A program made the translations under genes and the position numbers. Of a stretch of DNA of 64,000 nt, positions 59,320 to 64,000 are shown one piece after another. How positions within the stretch are numbered: the first letter of the stretch is position 1; each line of letters starts with the position of its first letter. Below the pieces are notes generated by a model that worked only from the letters and a program-made list of their open reading frames with translations, was not told the DNA's origin and did not search any database. Source of the stretch: Pseudomonas sp. Fl4BN1 (GTDB taxonomy: Bacteria > Pseudomonadota > Gammaproteobacteria > Pseudomonadales > Pseudomonadaceae); assembly GCF_009908285.1 (NCBI RefSeq), contig NZ_JAAARM010000001.1, positions 434,001-498,000 of the forward strand, given 5' to 3'.

Positions 59320-60735
59320 ATGCGCATTCGCGCGTTGGTTGCTGTCGTAGGACTGTTGCTTACGGCATTGGCCGTCGATGCTGTGGCCGCTACACAGGTT
59401 CGCAGTGTCCGCCTGTGGCGGGCACCGGATAACACGCGACTGGTATTCGACTTGTCCGGCCCGGTTCAGCACAGCGTCTTTACCCTGACGGCCCCGGATC
59501 GCCTGGTGATCGATATCAATGGCGCGACTCTTGGCGGCCCGCTGAACGTTGCCACGGCCAACACGCCGATTACCGCCATGCGTTCGGCGCAGCGCACCCC
59601 CAGCGACCTGCGGGTGGTCATCGACCTGAAAAAAGCCGTCACGCCAAAAAGCTTTACCCTGGCGCCCAACGCCCAGTACGGCAATCGCCTGGTGGTCGAC
59701 CTGTTCGATAATCCCGCTGACGCCGCGCCACCTGCTGCGCCTCCACCCACTGTCGCGACCGTGCCGGCAGTGCCGGTCACCCCGGTGGAACCAGCGATCA
59801 AGCTGCCTCCAGCTCCGGCGGGCAAGCGCGACATCATTGTGGTAATCGACGCCGGTCACGGCGGTGAGGACCCGGGTGCGTCCGGCTCGCGAGGGCAGCA
59901 TGAGAAAGATGTAGTGTTGGCTATCGCCCGGGAACTGCAGCGTCAGGTCAATGGCCTCAAGGGCTTCCGCGCCGAACTGACCCGTACTGGCGACTACTTC
60001 ATTCCGTTGCGTGGCCGTACCGAGATCGCTCGGAAGAAGGGTGCTGACCTGTTCGTTTCGATCCACGCTGACGCCGCCCCTTCGGCTGCTGCGTTTGGTG
60101 CTTCGGTGTTCGCCTTGTCCGAGCGCGGTGCCACTTCGGAAACTGCCCGCTGGCTGGCGGACAGTGAAAACCGTTCCGACCTGATCGGTGGTGCCGGCAA
60201 CGTTAGTCTGGATGACAAGGACCGGATGCTGGCGGGGGTGTTGCTGGACCTGTCGATGACCGCGTCCCTGACCTCCAGCCTGAATGTCGGGCAGAAGGTC
60301 CTGAACAATATCGGCCGGGTTACGCCGCTGCACAAACAACGGGTGGAGCAGGCCGGGTTCATGGTGCTCAAGTCCCCGGACATCCCGTCGATCCTGGTGG
60401 AGACCGGCTTTATCTCCAACTCTAACGAAGCCTCGAAGCTGGCTACCGCCAGCCATCAGCAGGCCTTGGCGCGTTCCATCAGCAGCGGTGTGCGGCAGTT
60501 CTTCCAGCAAAACCCACCACCAGGGACGTATATCGCCTGGCTGCGGGATTCCGGAAAAATCGCCCAGGGGCCACGTGATCACCGGGTCAGCCCGGGTGAG
60601 ACCCTGGCCATGATTGCGGTGCGCTATCAGGTCTCAGCGGCTGCCTTGCGCAACGCCAACAACCTGAAAAGCGACGAGTTGAAAGTGGGGCAGGTCCTGA
60701 CCGTCCCCGGCACTGAATTGGCGGCCAAGGAATGA
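59320..60735 (+). CDS. amiB: N-acetylmuramoyl-L-alanine amidase AmiB
   Basis: A periplasmic amidase that splits septal peptidoglycan. It has 471 residues from ATG 59320. The signal peptide ends near DAVAA (residue 24), an AMIN domain covers about 25-130, and a proline-rich linker 135-165. The zinc amidase has [16 protein letters not shown] and [11 protein letters not shown], and a C-terminal LysM domain (about 428-468) has [19 protein letters not shown]. In-frame TTG 59305 and ATG 59308 are possible, but 59320 gives the natural signal peptide. Confidence 0.94.
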   Translation: MRIRALVAVVGLLLTALAVDAVAATQVRSVRLWRAPDNTRLVFDLSGPVQHSVFTLTAPDRLVIDINGATLGGPLNVATANTPITAMRSAQRTPSDLRVVIDLKKAVTPKSFTLAPNAQYGNRLVVDLFDNPADAAPPAAPPPTVATVPAVPVTPVEPAIKLPPAPAGKRDIIVVIDAGHGGEDPGASGSRGQHEKDVVLAIARELQRQVNGLKGFRAELTRTGDYFIPLRGRTEIARKKGADLFVSIHADAAPSAAAFGASVFALSERGATSETARWLADSENRSDLIGGAGNVSLDDKDRMLAGVLLDLSMTASLTSSLNVGQKVLNNIGRVTPLHKQRVEQAGFMVLKSPDIPSILVETGFISNSNEASKLATASHQQALARSISSGVRQFFQQNPPPGTYIAWLRDSGKIAQGPRDHRVSPGETLAMIAVRYQVSAAALRNANNLKSDELKVGQVLTVPGTELAAKE

Positions 60736-62642
60736 GTGATTCGGCAATCAGCGGCGCGCGTATCGAGCTGCTCAGCCCCCGCCTGGCCAACCAGATCGCG
60801 GCAGGCGAGGTGGTTGAACGCCCGGCCTCGGTGATCAAGGAGTTGCTGGAAAACAGCCTGGACTCTGGTGCCAAGCGCATCGATGTGGATGTTGAGCAGG
60901 CCGGGGTCAAGCTGTTGCGGGTGCGCGACGATGGCAGTGGTATTTCCTCCGACGACCTGCCGCTGGCGCTGGCCCGTCACGCCACCAGCAAGATTCGCGA
61001 CCTGGAAGACCTGGAGCGGGTAATGAGCCTGGGTTTCCGCGGTGAAGCCTTGGCCTCCATCAGCTCCGTGGCTCGTCTGACCCTGACTTCCCGTACCCGG
61101 GATGCCGAGCAGGCCTGGCAGGTGGAAACCGAAGGCCGGGACATGGCTCCGCGAGTACAGCCGGCGGCGCATCCGGTGGGGACTTCGGTGGAAGTGCGTG
61201 ATCTGTTCTTCAATACTCCGGCCCGGCGCAAGTTCCTCAAGGCGGAGAAGACCGAGTTCGATCACTTGCAGGAAGTGATCAAGCGCCTGGCCCTGGCGCG
61301 TTTTGACGTGGCCTTTCATCTGCGGCACAACGGCAAGAGCATCCTCAGCCTGCACGAAGCCAAGGACGACGCGGCGCGTGCCCGGCGTGTGGCAGCGGTC
61401 TGTGGCTCGGGCTTTCTGGAGCAGGCGCTGCCCATTGAGGTCGAGCGCAATGGCCTGCATCTATGGGGCTGGGTGGGCTTGCCGACCTTTTCTCGCAGCC
61501 AGGCGGACTTGCAGTATTTCTACGTCAATGGACGCGCCGTGCGGGACAAGCTGGTAGCCCACGCGGTGCGCCAGGCTTATCGCGATGTGCTGTTCAACGG
61601 CCGGCACCCGACCTTTGTGCTGTTTTTCGAAGTCGATCCTTCGGTGGTCGACGTCAACGTGCATCCGACCAAACACGAAGTGCGCTTCCGTGACGGACGC
61701 ATGGTGCATGACTTCCTCTATGGCACCTTGCACAGAGCCTTGGGCGATGTGCGTCCCGAGGACCAGTTGGCGGCGCCCGCTGCGGTGGCTGGTATCGTGC
61801 GGCCGACCGGTATCGAGGCTGGAGAGTTCGGGCCCCAGGGTGAGATGCGCCTGGCGGCGAATTTGGCCCTAGAGCAGCCGCAGTCCCAGCCGAGCCTCAG
61901 TGCGCCAGGTACTGGTGCCGGCGCCGGCTACCAATATCAGTACACGCCACGCCCCCAGGCAGTGTTGCCAGCAGCGGAGGCCCAGGGGGCCTATCGCGAG
62001 TTTTTTGCGCCATTGCCGGGCGGCGCCGCTGCGGCCCTGCCAGAGGGGCAGGAGGACATTCCCCCATTGGGGTATGCCCTGGCGCAGCTCAAGGGCATCT
62101 ACATTCTGGCGGAAAACGCCCAGGGCTTGGTGCTGGTGGATATGCACGCGGCCCATGAGCGGATTATGTACGAGCGCTTGAAGGTGGCGATGGCCAGCGA
62201 AGGCCTGAGTGGCCAGCCATTGCTGGTACCGGAGTCGATTGCGGTCAGCCAGCGTGAAGCCGATTGTGCTGAAGAGCATGCCAGCTGGTTCCAGCGCCTG
62301 GGCTTCGAGCTGCAGCGCCTTGGGCCCGAGACCCTGGCGATCCGGCAGATCCCGGCGCTGTTGAAGCAGGCCGAGGCCAATCGCCTGGTGCACGATGTGC
62401 TCGCAGACCTGATGGAATATGGCACCAGTGACCGGATCCAGGCTCACCTCAATGAGCTGCTGGGGACCATGGCCTGCCACGGAGCGATTCGCGCCAATCG
62501 GCGACTGGCCCTGCCGGAAATGAACGGCTTGCTGCGGGATATGGAAAACACCGAACGCAGTGGTCAATGCAACCACGGTCGACCGACCTGGACCCAGATG
62601 GGCCTGGACGACCTGGACAAACTCTTTCTGCGCGGCCGTTGA
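60732..62642 (+). CDS. mutL: DNA mismatch repair protein MutL
   Basis: The mismatch-repair mediator, 636 residues. The GHKL ATPase domain (1-330) shows [20 protein letters not shown] (E37 and N41 at the ATP site), [11 protein letters not shown] and [12 protein letters not shown] variable linker (330-430) and the dimerisation domain with [14 protein letters not shown] follow. It overlaps amiB by four bases and miaA by one. Confidence 0.97.
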   Translation: MSDSAISGARIELLSPRLANQIAAGEVVERPASVIKELLENSLDSGAKRIDVDVEQAGVKLLRVRDDGSGISSDDLPLALARHATSKIRDLEDLERVMSLGFRGEALASISSVARLTLTSRTRDAEQAWQVETEGRDMAPRVQPAAHPVGTSVEVRDLFFNTPARRKFLKAEKTEFDHLQEVIKRLALARFDVAFHLRHNGKSILSLHEAKDDAARARRVAAVCGSGFLEQALPIEVERNGLHLWGWVGLPTFSRSQADLQYFYVNGRAVRDKLVAHAVRQAYRDVLFNGRHPTFVLFFEVDPSVVDVNVHPTKHEVRFRDGRMVHDFLYGTLHRALGDVRPEDQLAAPAAVAGIVRPTGIEAGEFGPQGEMRLAANLALEQPQSQPSLSAPGTGAGAGYQYQYTPRPQAVLPAAEAQGAYREFFAPLPGGAAAALPEGQEDIPPLGYALAQLKGIYILAENAQGLVLVDMHAAHERIMYERLKVAMASEGLSGQPLLVPESIAVSQREADCAEEHASWFQRLGFELQRLGPETLAIRQIPALLKQAEANRLVHDVLADLMEYGTSDRIQAHLNELLGTMACHGAIRANRRLALPEMNGLLRDMENTERSGQCNHGRPTWTQMGLDDLDKLFLRGR

Positions 62643-63613
62643 TGACTCAGCTTCCTCCAGCGATTTTCCTCATGGGCCCGACCGCTGCGGGCAAGACCGA
62701 TCTGGCCATCGAGCTGACCAAGGTGCTGCCTTGCGAGCTGATCAGCGTCGACTCGGCATTGGTCTATCGCGGCATGGACATTGGTACCGCCAAGCCCTCC
62801 AAGGAGTTGCTGGCGCAGTTTCCCCACCGTCTGATCGATATCCTTGACCCGTCCGAAAGTTACTCTGCGGCGGATTTTCGCACCGATGCCCTGGCGGCCA
62901 TGGCGGATATCACCTCGCGGGGCAAGATCCCGCTGCTGGTGGGCGGCACCATGTTGTATTACAAGGCGCTGCTGGAAGGTTTGGCGGACATGCCTCCGGC
63001 GGATCCCAGTGTGCGCGCCGAGCTTGAAGACGAGGCTGCACGCCTTGGCTGGCAAGCGCTGCATGACCAGTTGGCGGTGGTTGATCCAGAGTCTGCGGCC
63101 AGGATCCACCCTAATGATCCCCAGCGCCTGACCCGGGCGCTGGAAGTCTATCGGGTCAGCGGCTTGACAATGACCGCCCATCGCCAGCGTCAATTGGCGC
63201 AAAGTACTGAAGCAGGCGCATCGGGACGCAGTCAATTGCCCTATACTGTCGCGAATCTGGCCATCGCTCCGGCGAATCGCCAGGTACTGCACCAGCGTAT
63301 TGCACAAAGATTCACACAAATGTTGGAACAGGGATTCATTGACGAGGTCGTAGCTCTGCGTTCGAGAAGTGACCTGCATGCCGGGTTGCCGTCTATACGT
63401 GCAGTGGGCTACCGCCAAGTCTGGGATCATCTGGATGGCAAGCTGACGTCAGCCGAAATGCAGGAGCGGGGCATCATTGCCACGCGCCAATTGGCGAAGC
63501 GCCAGTTCACCTGGTTACGCAGTTGGGCTGACCTGCAATGGTTGGACAGCCTGGATTGCGACAATCTGCCACGCGCCTTGAAATACTTGGGGACGATCTC
63601 CATATTGAGCTGA
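62642..63613 (+). CDS. miaA: tRNA dimethylallyltransferase MiaA
   Basis: Adds isopentenyl to A37 of tRNAs reading UNN codons. The 323-residue protein has the P-loop [11 protein letters not shown] (12-22), [19 protein letters not shown], the [13 protein letters not shown] segment and [10 protein letters not shown]. The ATG at 62642 shares a base with the mutL stop. The in-frame codon at 62567 lies within mutL. Confidence 0.96.
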   Translation: MTQLPPAIFLMGPTAAGKTDLAIELTKVLPCELISVDSALVYRGMDIGTAKPSKELLAQFPHRLIDILDPSESYSAADFRTDALAAMADITSRGKIPLLVGGTMLYYKALLEGLADMPPADPSVRAELEDEAARLGWQALHDQLAVVDPESAARIHPNDPQRLTRALEVYRVSGLTMTAHRQRQLAQSTEAGASGRSQLPYTVANLAIAPANRQVLHQRIAQRFTQMLEQGFIDEVVALRSRSDLHAGLPSIRAVGYRQVWDHLDGKLTSAEMQERGIIATRQLAKRQFTWLRSWADLQWLDSLDCDNLPRALKYLGTISILS

Positions 63614-63653
63614 GTCCTTGTAATTGCCGTCTATCCTTGGGGGTGTGACGGCT

Positions 63654-63682
63654 TTAGCCACCTGTTTTCCGATTTTTATTAT
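63654..63682 (+). promoter_or_regulatory. Candidate hfq promoter
   Basis: TTAGCC, a 17-bp spacer and TATTAT (63677-63682). This would give a very short leader before AAGGAG at 63692. hfq is probably also read from upstream genes. Confidence 0.3.
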
Positions 63683-63705
63683 TGATCCTTAAAGGAGTGC
63701 GGCAC

Positions 63706-63966
63706 ATGTCAAAAGGGCATTCGCTACAAGACCCTTACTTGAATACATTGCGTAAAGAGAAGGTTGGGGTTTCCATCTATTTGGTCAACGGGATCAAACT
63801 GCAAGGCACGATCGAGTCGTTTGACCAGTTCGTTATCCTGCTGAAAAACACCGTCAGCCAAATGGTTTACAAGCACGCTATCTCGACAGTAGTTCCAGTT
63901 CGCCCGATTCGTCTGCCTAGCGCATCCGAATCCGAACAGGGTGACGCTGAGCCAGGTAACGCCTGA
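63706..63966 (+). CDS. hfq: RNA chaperone Hfq
   Basis: The hexameric Sm-like RNA chaperone for small RNAs and catabolite control with Crc. It has 86 residues with the Sm1 region [29 protein letters not shown] and the Sm2 motif YKHAIS (Y55, K56, H57). The C-terminal tail is short (QGDAEPGNA), as in Pseudomonas. The ATG has a strong AAGGAG at 63692-63697. An in-frame codon at 63682 lies upstream of that site and is not used. Confidence 0.98.
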   Translation: MSKGHSLQDPYLNTLRKEKVGVSIYLVNGIKLQGTIESFDQFVILLKNTVSQMVYKHAISTVVPVRPIRLPSASESEQGDAEPGNA

Positions 63967-63978
63967 TAGGAGTCTCCT

Positions 63979-64000
63979 TTGTTCTTTGAGCGCCACGGTG
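63979..64000 (+). CDS. hflX: GTPase HflX, first codons only
   Basis: TTG at 63979 begins MFFERHG, the usual Pseudomonas HflX start, with AGGAG at 63969-63973. The gene runs out of the window after seven codons. It is 12 bp after hfq. Confidence 0.8.

Overview
The window is a chromosomal segment of a gamma-proteobacterium of the genus Pseudomonas, most likely the P. fluorescens group. The evidence is high GC, dense reading frames, Pseudomonas-type REP elements, and a gene order that largely follows P. aeruginosa PAO1 from glnE (PA5014) down to hfq/hflX (PA4944/PA4943) as I recall it. No rRNA, tRNA, CRISPR array, prophage or insertion sequence was seen.

Region 1 (1-24.4 kb) is the lipopolysaccharide (LPS) core locus. 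After the 3' end of glnE, a tightly overlapping operon runs waaF-waaC-waaG-waaP followed by three more kinase-fold genes, one of which holds two kinase domains. A second operon starts with a carbamoyltransferase and continues with a GT4 glycosyltransferase, a Mig-14-like protein, a PIG-L deacetylase (DnpA-like), a DUF6625-type protein, a second GT4, a GT2 and a hexapeptide acetyltransferase. On the opposite strand is an O-antigen-ligase-like protein fused to a kinase-like domain. It is followed by msbA (lipid A-core flippase), a sulfotransferase overlapping a stand-alone APS kinase (cysC), and hldE (ADP-heptose synthesis). Together these genes build, phosphorylate, carbamoylate, probably acetylate and possibly sulfate the core, then export and cap it. 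The sulfotransferase/APS-kinase pair and the ligase-kinase fusion are the most unusual parts of the window.

Region 2 (24.4-30.4 kb) holds a Nudix-like protein, an aldo/keto reductase, an FAD oxidoreductase, an SMR efflux pump divergent from a LysR regulator, and waaA (Kdo transferase).

Region 3 (30.4-39.2 kb) has a TolC-family outer-membrane protein, thiC under a TPP riboswitch, a CytX-like thiamin-precursor transporter behind a REP pair, an RsiV-like lipoprotein, nudF, a DUF1249 gene, cpdA and yqiA.

Region 4 (39.2-54.4 kb) has parE and parC with two small genes between them, an orphan PqiC-like lipoprotein, an AhpA/YtjB-type membrane protein divergent from serB, psd, rhdA, an HDOD protein and motAB.

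Region 5 (54.4-64 kb) has rsgA, orn, a TRIC-type channel, queG, and the conserved run nnrD-tsaE-amiB-mutL-miaA-hfq, ending in the first codons of hflX.
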